A stretch of DNA of 64,000 bases, from the NCBI GenBank assembly GCA_947498155.1, contig CANMJD010000004.1, positions 124,001 through 188,000 on the forward strand. The letters run 5' to 3'. The stretch comes from an uncultured Pseudoruegeria sp. Its GTDB lineage: Bacteria > Pseudomonadota > Alphaproteobacteria > Rhodobacterales > Rhodobacteraceae. Below the pieces are notes generated by a model, which saw nothing but the letters and a program-made list of their open reading frames with translations, was not told the origin of the DNA and did no database searches. Each line of letters begins with the position of its first letter. Positions within the stretch are counted from its first letter, which is position 1. Positions 8,762-17,212 of this stretch are shown here, one piece after another. A program made the translations under genes and the position numbers.

Positions 8762-9474
8762 TTTGTGCCTGTTTCTTGCGGGTTCCAGCGTCCGGGCACA
8801 TCGTTGCGCGGCGTTGTGTTCGGAGCTTTGACAAAAGAAAACGCTTTTGCCAAGCCCTGCGTTACAGGTTTCAGAAGCGGGTTTTCGCGGGCTTTGCCCT
8901 TGGCGATTTCGATCTGCATCACATTGTCGATCCGCCGTTCCAGAAATTCGCGGGTGGCCGCCGAATCCGGGCTTTCATCGCCGAGCCAAAAAAGCACCGT
9001 TGACGCATAAACACCTGACAAGGTAGCGCGTTTTGAATACCAGTTCATATCATCCGATGTGTCGCCCAACGCGGTCCAGATGTGATCTGCGGTTTCCCAA
9101 ATCAGCTTAGCGCCTTCGGGCGCATGGTGGGGCAACGCAAAAAGCGCAGTCCCTCGCCGCACGGCCTCTTTGTCGGCCACAGCCTGCAGGCGCAGCCAGA
9201 CCGCATTGGCCACTTTGTCTCGGTATCTCATGCCCTCTGTGTCGGCCTGTTGCAGGGACTTGATCATCGCCTGATCTCCGGCGCGGTGAAACGCCACGGC
9301 AAGGTCAATCCCGCCTCGCGGACAAGCCGCCCGCGCCTCTTGCGAATCAATCCCGCAGTCAGCAACGGCGGCCTTAAAGGCCGCATCCCCCCAACCATCA
9401 AAGACAACATGGGGCAAAATCGCCTCTAGTAAGGTGGCTACAGTGGCGGAATAGGGGCTGTATTCGGGATTCAT
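8758..9474 (-). CDS. COQ9 family ubiquinone biosynthesis protein
   Basis: A 238-residue COQ9-family protein. In mitochondria COQ9 binds lipid and presents substrate to the COQ7 hydroxylase. The family core is clear: VVFDGWGDAAFKAA, CPRGGIDLAVAFHRAGD, and the C-terminal DDMNWYSKRATLSGVYASTVLFW. The ATG at 9474 has AAGGAGCGCCCG immediately upstream; a longer open frame reaching 9558 lacks this. It forms a two-gene operon with the downstream quinone oxidoreductase and is divergent from rpsU. Confidence 0.9.
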   Translation of the reverse strand: MNPEYSPYSATVATLLEAILPHVVFDGWGDAAFKAAVADCGIDSQEARAACPRGGIDLAVAFHRAGDQAMIKSLQQADTEGMRYRDKVANAVWLRLQAVADKEAVRRGTALFALPHHAPEGAKLIWETADHIWTALGDTSDDMNWYSKRATLSGVYASTVLFWLGDESPDSAATREFLERRIDNVMQIEIAKGKARENPLLKPVTQGLAKAFSFVKAPNTTPRNDVPGRWNPQETGTK

Positions 9475-9505
9475 CGGGCGCTCCTTGCGGTCGTTAGCGC
9501 GAGTG

Positions 9506-9534
9506 TAGACAAGTTCAAAGCTCTTTGCTATACG
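9506..9534 (+). promoter_or_regulatory. Candidate sigma70-type promoter of rpsU
   Basis: TAGACA (9506-9511), a 17-bp spacer and TATACG (9529-9534) lie 53 bases before the rpsU ATG. The spacing is ideal and each box matches the consensus at four or five positions. Confidence 0.45.
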
Positions 9535-9587
9535 ACGCCTTCCTGCAATTTCATGCAACTCAAACTTAGAAAGGTGGTGAAAACCAC

Positions 9588-9794
9588 ATGCAGGTTAGCG
9601 TTCGCGACAACAACGTCGATCAGGCCCTTCGGGCTCTGAAAAAGAAGCTACAGCGTGAGGGTGTTTTTCGCGAAATGAAGCTTCGGCAGCATTTTGAAAA
9701 ACCCTCCGAGAAAAAAGCGCGCGAGAAGGCCGAAGCAATTCGCCGTGCTCGTAAGCTGGCTCGTAAAAAAGCACAGCGCGAAGGGATGCTCTAA
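9588..9794 (+). CDS. rpsU: 30S ribosomal protein S21
   Basis: A 68-residue, highly basic protein matching S21: [20 protein letters not shown] at the start and an Arg/Lys/Ala-rich helical tail. S21 sits on the 30S platform near the 3' end of 16S rRNA and aids initiation. AGGTGGTGAAAACCAC precedes the ATG. It is followed at once by a strong terminator, so it appears monocistronic. Confidence 0.96.
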   Translation: MQVSVRDNNVDQALRALKKKLQREGVFREMKLRQHFEKPSEKKAREKAEAIRRARKLARKKAQREGML

Positions 9795-9828
9795 GCACCT
9801 AAGCGTTTTGGGTATACCCCATACGACG

Positions 9829-9861
9829 ACCCCCGCCAAAAGCGGGGGTTTGTTGTTTTTT
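9829..9861 (+). terminator. Intrinsic terminator of rpsU
   Basis: A CCCCCGC / GCGGGGG stem with a CAAAA loop, followed by TTTGTTGTTTTTT, 35 bases after the rpsU stop. Confidence 0.92.
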
Positions 9862-9866
9862 GGGGG

Positions 9867-10154
9867 TTAGTTTTCCCAATTGACCTGTACATCGAACCCT
9901 TCGGGCACCGGCATGGCCTCTAGGTGTTCGGCGAAGCGCGCCCACAAAGCACCGACCCGATCGGTATTGGCCTCAGAGGTTGCGCGATCTGACACCATCG
10001 CCACGACATAGCCAGCACCGTCGTCATTCATCACATTGATAAACTGCTTCATACCCGGCAGCGCCATGACATCGGACTCCATGCCGAGCATTAACGCCTT
10101 GGCGGCGTCTACCGAAGATTCTTTCATTTTAAATCGAGTTACGCGAGCAAACAT
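9867..10154 (-). CDS. Small conserved hypothetical protein, possible ferredoxin-like dimeric barrel
   Basis: A 95-residue protein starting MFARVTRFKMK with GGGAGGAAAAA directly before the ATG. The pattern of an N-terminal beta strand, a helix (SVDAAKALMLG) and strands around GYVVAMVSDR suggests the dimeric alpha+beta barrel fold of antibiotic-biosynthesis monooxygenases and stress proteins. No catalytic motif is recognisable and I assign no function. The gene is convergent with rpsU and downstream of accA, with the accA terminator between them. Confidence 0.65.
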   Translation of the reverse strand: MFARVTRFKMKESSVDAAKALMLGMESDVMALPGMKQFINVMNDDGAGYVVAMVSDRATSEANTDRVGALWARFAEHLEAMPVPEGFDVQVNWEN

Positions 10155-10278
10155 TTTTTCCTCCCAGAATAAACGGGGGGGGCAAGCTGGGCCAAAATCG
10201 GCGTGACAGTTGCCACCAACACCCTTCCGCATCTTACCACAGGTTTGGGATTCAGCCGAATCTGCCGATTTCCTGACC

Positions 10279-10310
10279 AAAAAATGGGGCCGCCGCGATT
10301 GCAGGGCCCC
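10279..10310 (-). terminator. Intrinsic terminator of accA
   Basis: On the minus strand, GGGGCC / GGCCCC arms around a 13-base loop are followed by ATTTTTT, about 30 bases after the accA stop. Confidence 0.75.
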
Positions 10311-10340
10311 GCTTTAAAAAAGCAAAATGTGAAACGGTGA

Positions 10341-11303
10341 TTAGGCCGCAAGACCCTTTTTGCCCAGATCAAGGTATTTCTGACGCCGTTCCTTAAGCAG
10401 AACATCCGGAGATTTTTCGCCCAAAGCTTTCAGTTGATTTTCGATGGCTTTTCCGACCCGCTTCATGGTCTCTTCTGGGGCGCGATGGGCTCCGCCGACA
10501 GGTTCGCTGATGATGTGATCGCAGACACCCAGTTTCGTCAGGTCCTGTGCGGTCAGGCGCAGAGCTTCGGCGGCCTCGCGCATTTTTTCAGCGTCTTTCC
10601 ACAGGATCGACGCGCAGCCTTCGGGGCTAATCACCGAATAAATCGAATGCTCCAGCATCATCACCGAGTTGCCTGCCGCAATACCCACGGCCCCACCGGA
10701 GCCGCCTTCGCCAATAATCACCGTGATCAGCGGCACTTTGACCTGCAGACATTTTTCGGTGGAGCGCGCGATGGCTTCGGACTGGCCGCGTTCCTCGGCG
10801 CCCTTGCCCGGATAGGCCCCTGCTGTATCGACAAGTGTCACAATGGGAATGCCGAATTTATCAGCCATTTCCATCAGACGGATCGCTTTGCGGTAGCCTT
10901 CAGGGCGGGCCATGCCAAAGTTGCGCTCAATGCGGGATTTGGTGTCATTGCCCTTTTCATGGCCAATCACCATGACCGGCACATCGTTCAAACGCGCCAA
11001 ACCGCCAACAATCGCGTGGTCATCGGCAAAATTTCGATCACCAGCCAGCAAGGTAAAATCTGTAAACAGCGCATCAATATAATCGATGCAATGGGGCCGG
11101 TCGGGGTGACGGGCGACCTGACATTTGCGCCAGGGGTTCAGCCCCTTGTACAAATCGGCCAGAAGTTCTTCGGCCTTTTTGTCCAGCGCCGCAGCTTCTT
11201 CTTCAACATCCATTTCTTCATTCGAACGCGCCATGGCGCGCAGCTCTTCGGCTTTGCCCTCAATTTCAGCGAGGGGTTTTTCGAACTCAAGATAGTTGGT
11301 CAT
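10341..11303 (-). CDS. accA: Acetyl-CoA carboxylase carboxyltransferase subunit alpha
   Basis: A 320-residue AccA. With AccD it transfers the carboxyl group from biotin to acetyl-CoA, giving malonyl-CoA for fatty-acid synthesis. Typical segments are [17 protein letters not shown], the core [26 protein letters not shown], and [15 protein letters not shown] forming the oxyanion region. It is full length. CGGGAG precedes the ATG. It stands alone with its own terminator. The 104 bases to mcl1 hold only the mcl1 hairpin. Confidence 0.97.
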   Translation of the reverse strand: MTNYLEFEKPLAEIEGKAEELRAMARSNEEMDVEEEAAALDKKAEELLADLYKGLNPWRKCQVARHPDRPHCIDYIDALFTDFTLLAGDRNFADDHAIVGGLARLNDVPVMVIGHEKGNDTKSRIERNFGMARPEGYRKAIRLMEMADKFGIPIVTLVDTAGAYPGKGAEERGQSEAIARSTEKCLQVKVPLITVIIGEGGSGGAVGIAAGNSVMMLEHSIYSVISPEGCASILWKDAEKMREAAEALRLTAQDLTKLGVCDHIISEPVGGAHRAPEETMKRVGKAIENQLKALGEKSPDVLLKERRQKYLDLGKKGLAA

Positions 11304-11363
11304 GCAAGGCTCCCGTGATCATTGCGAACTATATGACGCTGGGAAACGGATTTTGCAACGGTT

Positions 11364-11390
11364 CGCGGAAGGCGGCATGGACCTTCCGCG
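11364..11390 (-). terminator. Stem-loop after mcl1
   Basis: A perfect 9-bp stem, CGCGGAAGG / CCTTCCGCG, 18 bases after the mcl1 stop. There is no clear T-tract, so it may stabilise the 3' end rather than terminate alone. Confidence 0.5.
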
Positions 11391-11407
11391 GCAGTTTTGA
11401 TCAGAGA

Positions 11408-12367
11408 TCAGGCGCTCGCGATCAGTTCGGATTGGGCTACGATCACCTCGGCTTGTTTGATAGAAGCAATATCGACCAAGCGGCCTTTGTAGACGGTAGC
11501 CCCAGCGCCGGCGGCTTTGGCTGCTTCCATGGCCGCCAGAATTTCACGCGCTTCGGCAACGGCTTCGGCAGACGGGGTGAACACCTCATTGGCCAAAGCG
11601 ATTTGTTTGGGGTGGATCGCCCATTTACCGACCATGCCCAAGGTCGCCGAGCGTTTGGCCTGCGCGATATAGCCCTCGTCATCGCTGAAATCGCCAAAGG
11701 GGCCATCAACAGGCAAAATCCCATGGGTCCGGCAGGCCGCAACAATCGCCACCTGCGCCCAATGCCACGGGTCAGACCAGTGTTTTTCTCCGTTGCGCAC
11801 CATGTAATAATTTTCTTGTGTGCCGCCGATGCCGGTGGTTTGCATCCCCATAGAAGCGGCAAAATCCGCCGCCCCGAGCGACATTGCCTGCAAGCGCGGC
11901 GAAGAGGCTGCAATGGCCTCGACATGGGCCAGACCAGCAGCGCTTTCGATGATCACTTCAAAGCTGATCGGCTTGCTGCGCCCCTTGGCGCGTTCAATCG
12001 CGGTCACCAGTGCATCGACCGCATAGACATCTTCGGCGCAACCGACTTTGGGGATCATGATTTGATCCAACCGATCACCGGCCTGTTCCAGCAGGTCGAC
12101 AACGTCACGATACCAATAGGGCGTATCAAGGCTGTTGATCCGCACGGACATGTATTTGTTGCCCCAATCCACGGCGTTCAGGGCCTCGATGATGTTTGCC
12201 CGTGCCTGATCTTTATCAGAGGGTGCAACCGAATCTTCGAGGTCCAGATTGATCACATCCGCAGCACTAGCGGCCATTTTCGGGAACAACTTGGTATTGG
12301 ATCCGGGACCAAACAATTGGCACCGGTTCGGGCGGGACGGGGCAGCAGGTTGCAGGCGAAAGGACAT
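11408..12367 (-). CDS. mcl1: L-malyl-CoA / beta-methylmalyl-CoA lyase
   Basis: A 319-residue CitE-like (HpcH/HpaI superfamily) lyase. Mcl1 reversibly cleaves L-malyl-CoA to acetyl-CoA and glyoxylate, and beta-methylmalyl-CoA to propionyl-CoA and glyoxylate, in the ethylmalonyl-CoA pathway. Motifs include the start MSFRLQPAAPSRPNRCQLFG, DVINLDLEDSVAP with the metal-binding acidic residues, IMIPKVG, and MGMQTTGIGGTQENYY, typical of Mcl1. The ATG at 12367 matches known family N-termini; an ATG at 12379 would add MRLL. It is divergent from the D-amino-acid operon across 327 bases. Confidence 0.93.
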   Translation of the reverse strand: MSFRLQPAAPSRPNRCQLFGPGSNTKLFPKMAASAADVINLDLEDSVAPSDKDQARANIIEALNAVDWGNKYMSVRINSLDTPYWYRDVVDLLEQAGDRLDQIMIPKVGCAEDVYAVDALVTAIERAKGRSKPISFEVIIESAAGLAHVEAIAASSPRLQAMSLGAADFAASMGMQTTGIGGTQENYYMVRNGEKHWSDPWHWAQVAIVAACRTHGILPVDGPFGDFSDDEGYIAQAKRSATLGMVGKWAIHPKQIALANEVFTPSAEAVAEAREILAAMEAAKAAGAGATVYKGRLVDIASIKQAEVIVAQSELIASA

Positions 12368-12460
12368 AAGGAGCCTCATCAAAGTAAGTAAATTACGTTT
12401 TAAGTTATCACATCGGTAGAATATTGCGCGCCGCTTTTCAATGGTGAGTTCGCACCTGCG

Positions 12461-12595
12461 GCAGAAATTTCTGCACCGCAGAGCTGCGCCTCTGATTCTC
12501 CTGCCCATTCACCATCCGGGGGTGTATTATTGTGCAATTTATTTAATCATTCGAAGTATCTTCTAAGAAGTTGGGGTGTATCCACAGAAATTTCT
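12461..12595. promoter_or_regulatory. Two palindromic CAGAAATTTCT sites in the mcl1-dgcN divergent region
   Basis: The 327 bases between mcl1 and the DgcN-like gene carry no gene. GCAGAAATTTCTGC, a perfect 14-bp palindrome, is at 12461-12474, flanked by CTGCG and CCGCAG. The 10-bp core AGAAATTTCT recurs at 12586-12595, with cores 123 bases apart. GTAAATTAC also lies just upstream of mcl1. They look like operator sites; I cannot name the regulator. Confidence 0.45.
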
Positions 12596-12694
12596 TAATT
12601 TCGAGAAAATCACCGATGAAATTCGGCGCACATCCTACGGTGGGTTGCGTAGCAAGAGGTAACGTCCAGTGCCCCCTTTCAAGGAATCCGCGCC

Positions 12695-13696
12695 ATGATT
12701 GAAACACCCTATCTGCTCTTTCTCGGGGATGCCCCCGATCAGCTTTCGGCAAAAGTTGCCCAAGGTATCAAAGACTGGCGTCCTGAAAACGCCGTTGGCC
12801 AAATTCGCATGCCAGGTTGTGGGGCCGATTTGGGTCTGGCCGATATGACTCTGGCGCAGGCCCAAGAAGCCGGCGCCAAAACGCTGGTCATCGGCGTGGC
12901 CAATCGCGGCGGAATTATTTCCGCAGCATGGAAAGAGGTGCTGATCCAAGCGCTGGAAATGGGCTACGATATTGCCTCCGGCCTGCACAACCTGCTGCGC
13001 GATGAAGGCGATCTCGTTGCTGCGGCGCAAACCTTTGGCGGCACATTGCACGATGTGCGCGTGCCAACGGTCGGCTATCCGATTGCGACAGGCGTCAAGC
13101 GGAGCGGCAAACGTTGCCTTGCGGTTGGTACCGATTGCTCTGTAGGCAAGATGTATACCGCCCTTGCACTGGATGCAGCGATGCGTGAACGCGGGATGAA
13201 ATCAACTTTCCGCGCCACCGGCCAAACCGGTATTCTGGTCACAGGCCACGGCGTGCCACTGGACGCGGTGATTGCCGATTTCATGGCAGGCTCGATTGAA
13301 TATCTGACGCCGGACAATGATGACGACCATTGGGACATCATTGAAGGCCAGGGCAGTCTATTTCACGTCTCTTATTCCGGTGTAACCATGGCCCTGATCC
13401 ATGGCGGTCAGCCGGATGCTCTGATCCTGAGCCACGAGCCAACCCGCGAACATATGCGCGGCTTGCCCGGCTATGCGCTGCCGTCGCTGGAGGCGGTGCG
13501 CGATATGGCCCTGACGCTGGCCCGCGTGGCCAACCCCGATTGTCAGGTCGTCGGCATTTCTGTCAACACCCAGCATCTGAGCGAGGATGAGGCCAAAACC
13601 TATCTTGCCGATGTTGAACAACGAATGGGCTTGCCTGCGGTGGACCCCTACCGCCATGGCGCTGACCGGCTTGTAGATGCGCTCGCCGCACTCTAA
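12695..13696 (+). CDS. dgcN: DUF1611 protein, D-glutamate N-acetyltransferase DgcN-like
   Basis: A 333-residue DUF1611-family protein. The N-terminal half is Rossmann-like. The C-terminal half is P-loop-like with GTDCSVGKM (G145 to M153) and DDHWDIIEGQGSL. In marine Proteobacteria DgcN acetylates D-glutamate to N-acetyl-D-glutamate. The following gene encodes a dipeptide-epimerase-like enolase-superfamily protein as in described dgcN-dgcA pairs, and a D-amino-acid transaminase comes third. CAAGGAATCCGCGCC precedes the ATG. The DgcN role is inferred from family and context; other DUF1611 members remain uncharacterised. Confidence 0.8.
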   Translation: MIETPYLLFLGDAPDQLSAKVAQGIKDWRPENAVGQIRMPGCGADLGLADMTLAQAQEAGAKTLVIGVANRGGIISAAWKEVLIQALEMGYDIASGLHNLLRDEGDLVAAAQTFGGTLHDVRVPTVGYPIATGVKRSGKRCLAVGTDCSVGKMYTALALDAAMRERGMKSTFRATGQTGILVTGHGVPLDAVIADFMAGSIEYLTPDNDDDHWDIIEGQGSLFHVSYSGVTMALIHGGQPDALILSHEPTREHMRGLPGYALPSLEAVRDMALTLARVANPDCQVVGISVNTQHLSEDEAKTYLADVEQRMGLPAVDPYRHGADRLVDALAAL

Positions 13697-13784
13697 CCGG
13701 TTGCCCTAGCGGGTGCGATCTGTTGTTTTTCGCTGCAATGAGATCAACACGTCGCCCCGCTTATCTTTGATCAAAGGACGTACC

Positions 13785-14750
13785 ATGCAGATCACCGTCA
13801 CCCATGACGCCTTTCGGCTTGCCGAAGTCTTTACGATTTCACGGGGCTCGCGTAGCGAAGCCAAGGTTCTGACGGTCTCGATCACCCACAACGGCATCAC
13901 CGGTCGCGGGGAATGTGTGCCCTATGCGAGGTACGGCGAAACGATGGACAGTGTTGAAGCCCAGATCAATTCCCTGCCCACACAATTTGACCGCGCCGCG
14001 CTATATTCTCTGCTGCCTGCCGGTGCCGCCCGCAACGCAGTGGATTGCGCCTTGTGGGATCTGGAGTCAAAAACCGCAAATAAGCGGTTCTGGCAGATCG
14101 CCGGCCTACCGGCGCCAAAACCGGAAATCACAGCCTTTACCCTGTCTTTGGGTACGCCGGAGGCGATGCGGGCGGCGGCGGCAAAACACGCGCATCGCCC
14201 GTTGCTAAAGATCAAACTTGGCACCCCTGATGACATGCCAAGACTAGAGGCCGTGCGCGCAGGCGCACCCAAAAGTGAGATCATTATTGACGCAAACGAA
14301 GGTTGGAGTGCCGAGGTCTATGCCGATCTTGCGCCACATCTGGTCCGTCTCGGGGTGAGCCTTGTCGAGCAACCCCTGCCCGCCGGTGAGGATGAAGCGC
14401 TAATCGGGATGGATCGTCCGGTGCCCGTCTGCGCGGATGAAAGCTGCCACGACCGCGAAAGCCTGCCCCATCTGAAGGGCAAATATGACGTGGTGAACAT
14501 CAAACTGGATAAAACCGGCGGCCTGACCGAGGCCCTTGCCCTGCGCGATGCCGCACTGTCGCAGGGGTACAAAATCATGGTTGGCTGTATGGTCGGCAGC
14601 TCTCTGGCGATGGCCCCTGCCACACTCGTCGCACAGGGTGCGGTCGTAACAGACCTTGACGGACCGCTTCTCTTGGCCGAAGACCGCAAGAACGCATTGC
14701 AATTTGATACCGCCGGTGTGCACGCGCCCCGTGCCGCCCTTTGGGGGTAA
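13785..14750 (+). CDS. dgcA: Dipeptide epimerase family enzyme, N-acetyl-D-glutamate racemase DgcA-like
   Basis: A 321-residue enolase-superfamily protein of the L-Ala-D/L-Glu epimerase type. Catalytic groups are visible: K142-x-K144 on one face and K240 on the other, with metal ligands D169, E195 and D218. As DgcA it would interconvert N-acetyl-D-glutamate and N-acetyl-L-glutamate, completing D-Glu degradation after DgcN. The ATG at 13785 follows AAAGGACG; the 24 extra residues of the longer frame have no ribosome-binding site. It lies 88 bases after dgcN. Without the DgcN neighbour it would be called a murein-peptide epimerase, which remains the alternative. Confidence 0.82.
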   Translation: MQITVTHDAFRLAEVFTISRGSRSEAKVLTVSITHNGITGRGECVPYARYGETMDSVEAQINSLPTQFDRAALYSLLPAGAARNAVDCALWDLESKTANKRFWQIAGLPAPKPEITAFTLSLGTPEAMRAAAAKHAHRPLLKIKLGTPDDMPRLEAVRAGAPKSEIIIDANEGWSAEVYADLAPHLVRLGVSLVEQPLPAGEDEALIGMDRPVPVCADESCHDRESLPHLKGKYDVVNIKLDKTGGLTEALALRDAALSQGYKIMVGCMVGSSLAMAPATLVAQGAVVTDLDGPLLLAEDRKNALQFDTAGVHAPRAALWG

Positions 14751-14765
14751 GGAGAAAGACTGATT

Positions 14766-15629
14766 ATGAGCCGTACCGTTTATCTGAATGGCGACTACCT
14801 GCCCGAAGAGGAAGCCAAGGTTTCCGTTTTTGATCGCGGTTTTCTGATGGCCGATGGCGTCTATGAGGTCACCAGCGTGCTGGATGGCAAGCTGATTGAT
14901 TTTGACGGTCATGCAAAGCGACTACAACGCTCGCTGGACGAATTGGATATGGCCAGCCCGATCACCATGGAGGACCTTCTTGAGGTGCACCGTGAACTGG
15001 TGCGCGTTAACGAGGTCGTGGATGGCGGTGTCTATTTACAGATCACCCGTGGCGCTCCGGCGGACCGTGATTTCGCCTTTCCCGACCCCGCAGAGACCCC
15101 TTCCACTATCGTTTTGTTCACCCAATCCAAACCCGGCGTGGCGGATAGCCCTGCCTCGCGCAATGGGATCAAAGTTATCAGCATCGAGGATCAGCGCTGG
15201 GGTCGCCGCGACATCAAGACCGTGCAGCTGCTCTACCCGTCCATGGGTAAGATGATGGCCAAAAAAGCCGGATGCGACGATGCTTGGATGGTCGAAGACG
15301 GGCATGTCACCGAAGGCACTTCGAACAATGCCTATATCGTCAAAGGCAATAAGATCATCACCCGTCAACTGTCTAATGACATCCTGCATGGCATTACCCG
15401 CGCTGCGGTTTTGCGCATGGCCAAAGAGGCCCAGATGCAGGTCGAAGAACGCCTGTTCACCATCGAAGAAGCCCAAGACGCCGATGAGGCTTTCATCACC
15501 TCGGCCACAACCTTTGTGCAGCCCGTTGTAGAGATTGACGGGGCGCAGATCGGGGACGGCACACCTGGTATGATCGCCAAACGCTTGCGCGAAATCTATC
15601 TGGATGAAAGCCGCAAAGCGGGGATCTAA
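14766..15629 (+). CDS. dat: D-amino-acid transaminase (class IV, PLP)
   Basis: A 287-residue fold-type IV aminotransferase. The PLP Schiff-base lysine is K151 (GRRDIKTVQLL), and the phosphate-binding EGTSNNAY follows. The absence of the branched-chain aminotransferase signature and the match to the D-AAT group (FDRGFLMADGVYEVT) support D-amino acid specificity. It would move amino groups from D-amino acids such as D-Ala to 2-oxoglutarate, forming D-Glu that DgcN/DgcA can consume. It starts 15 bases after dgcA and ends at a strong terminator. Confidence 0.88.
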   Translation: MSRTVYLNGDYLPEEEAKVSVFDRGFLMADGVYEVTSVLDGKLIDFDGHAKRLQRSLDELDMASPITMEDLLEVHRELVRVNEVVDGGVYLQITRGAPADRDFAFPDPAETPSTIVLFTQSKPGVADSPASRNGIKVISIEDQRWGRRDIKTVQLLYPSMGKMMAKKAGCDDAWMVEDGHVTEGTSNNAYIVKGNKIITRQLSNDILHGITRAAVLRMAKEAQMQVEERLFTIEEAQDADEAFITSATTFVQPVVEIDGAQIGDGTPGMIAKRLREIYLDESRKAGI

Positions 15630-15652
15630 CCTGCGCGGCACCTAGAATATCC

Positions 15653-15685
15653 AAAGGCCTCCGAATTCCCTTCGGAGGCCTTTTT
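15653..15685 (+). terminator. Intrinsic terminator of the dgcN-dgcA-dat operon
   Basis: A perfect 13-bp stem, AAAGGCCTCCGAA / TTCGGAGGCCTTT, with a TTCCC loop followed by T residues, 23 bases after the dat stop. Confidence 0.92.
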
Positions 15686-15707
15686 CATTGCCGCAATCCA
15701 AAAACTC

Positions 15708-16547
15708 TTAGGCAGCCGGAGGCGTGATATAAGACAAGGTCACTTGGTCCGGCGTTAGGTTGGATTGCCCCTGCACAAGGGCTATCTGGGTGCCGGCGAC
15801 AAAGACCTGCGTGTCTTCACCATCTTCGCTCGGCACAAATTCCACACCGTCGTTTTCTGCAATATCCAGATCATTCTGAATAAAGATGACGATGGTTTCG
15901 GTTGCCGCGTCGAAATCGGTGATGGTGACAGATTCATCATCCGCTTCGTCAAACAGAATCTGGAAAGTATCTTCACCCTCTCCACCGCTGGCCGTATCGC
16001 CGTCATCAATGGAAACCAGATCATCGCCCGCATCGCCCGAGACCAAATCCGGCGTGTCTGTTTCATAGTTATCAAGACCATTGACCACATCATCGCCAGC
16101 CCCGCCAGAAAGCGTATTGGCCCCGATCCAGTCATAAACAAGATCATCGCCCTCTCCGCCGTCGATGGTATCATCGCCCTCATCAGCGTCGGTTCGTCCG
16201 ACCACATCATCACCTTCGCCAAGCGCGATTGAATCATCTCCCGCGCCGCCAAAAGCCTGATCCGCCCCAGCGCCGCCCAGAAGTTCGTCATCTCCCGTAC
16301 CGCCGAATAGCAGGTCATCGCCGTCTTCACCGTTGAGAACATCATCACCGGCCAAGCCGTAAAGGCTATCTGCACCGGCGGTTCCGGTCAGCACATCCGC
16401 CTCTGCCGTGCCAAGCTGGGTTCCCCCTTCGGGCGTGGGTTCGGGCTCTGGCTCCGGTGTTTCTTCGACGGGGTCATCATCGGTTGACTCCATATAGGCA
16501 ACACCCAGAAGGAACAGCAAAAACGGTGAAAAAATCATATAGTCCAT
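15708..16547 (-). CDS. Membrane-anchored RTX (hemolysin-type calcium-binding) repeat protein
   Basis: A 279-residue, very acidic protein. Residues about 1-20 form a hydrophobic helix (IFSPFLLFLLGVAYM), followed by a Pro/Glu linker. A run of glycine-rich nonapeptides (GGAGDDVV, GGEGDDLV, GLAGDDVLNGEDGDDLL) covers about residues 45-205. The C-terminal domain contains ITDFDAATE and a beta-rich tail. RTX repeats bind calcium and fold after export. Here an N-terminal anchor replaces the usual all-secreted layout, and no type I secretion genes are nearby. The start could be 16547 or 16553; GGGG lies just before both. Function unknown. Confidence 0.8.
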   Translation of the reverse strand: MDYMIFSPFLLFLLGVAYMESTDDDPVEETPEPEPEPTPEGGTQLGTAEADVLTGTAGADSLYGLAGDDVLNGEDGDDLLFGGTGDDELLGGAGADQAFGGAGDDSIALGEGDDVVGRTDADEGDDTIDGGEGDDLVYDWIGANTLSGGAGDDVVNGLDNYETDTPDLVSGDAGDDLVSIDDGDTASGGEGEDTFQILFDEADDESVTITDFDAATETIVIFIQNDLDIAENDGVEFVPSEDGEDTQVFVAGTQIALVQGQSNLTPDQVTLSYITPPAA

Positions 16548-16807
16548 ACACATCCCCAATAGGTCTGCATCTGGAACACAAGCAAACCCTAACACTCTTT
16601 ACGCACAGCCGATAAAAGTGCCCAAACCCGCCGAAAACACAACGCGGCGGCCTATGATGACGTGCACTTACATCTTGCCAAATTTGGCGGCGGACCCAAT
16701 CGAAGGCCCCAAAAGACCGCCCCTAATCGTTAGGTTTTTATTCAAAAATCGACCAAAAATCAATAAAAACAAGGGCTTTGAACAGTGTATTTCCAGAAAG
16801 GATACAA

Positions 16808-17212
16808 TCACCCCTGCGGAGTGGCGACGGTCAAAACAAGGTGCTCCGGCGATATCGCGGTCATGCCCTGAAGCACGGCAACAAGTGCGCCATTCAAAAA
16901 GACATTCGTATCGCAGCCATCTGTGCTTTCGCTCAGCTCCAGCACGGCGTCATCCGCCAAAGCGTCGACATCATCCACGATCACAACAAGGCGTTCGGTT
17001 GCCGCGTCAAACCCGTCAATCAGCGTCTCTGATGCAGAGATCGGAGCGGGAGACAGAGAGGCCAGAATGTCAGGGGGAGGGAGCATTAAAAGATCGGACG
17101 TGTCTTCCTTTGGCGGAGGCGCGGCCACAGGTGACACCGCCGCCTTCGCGCCGATCTCTGACGCAAAACGCAATCCGAACGGTTGCTGTAACAAGCGGCG
17201 CATAAAACGCAT
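16808..17212 (-). CDS. Repeat-less paralogue of the RTX protein C-terminal domain
   Basis: A 134-residue protein. A basic N-terminus (MRFMRRLLQQ) and a Pro-rich linker precede a domain with IDGFDAATERLVV, CDTNVFLNGALVAVLQG and SPEHLVLTV. This aligns by eye with ITDFDAATETIVI, DTQVFVAGTQIALVQG and TPDQVTLSY at the end of the RTX protein 260 bases downstream. It has no RTX repeats and no clear signal peptide. GGAGTCTTTTGT precedes the ATG. The pair looks like a duplication with loss or gain of the repeat block. The 260 bases between them contain no recognisable gene. Confidence 0.68.
   Translation of the reverse strand: MRFMRRLLQQPFGLRFASEIGAKAAVSPVAAPPPKEDTSDLLMLPPPDILASLSPAPISASETLIDGFDAATERLVVIVDDVDALADDAVLELSESTDGCDTNVFLNGALVAVLQGMTAISPEHLVLTVATPQG

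Noticed and set aside
15900..16420. Repeated GATGAT/CATCATC units suggesting a CRISPR or tandem DNA array
   Set aside because: The periodicity is the coding of RTX nonapeptides; units vary in sequence and no spacers are present.
16618..17205. 195-codon plus-strand frame across the RTX paralogue
   Set aside because: It is antisense to a gene with a clear domain match and ribosome-binding site; the composition is Arg/Pro-rich as expected of a shadow frame.
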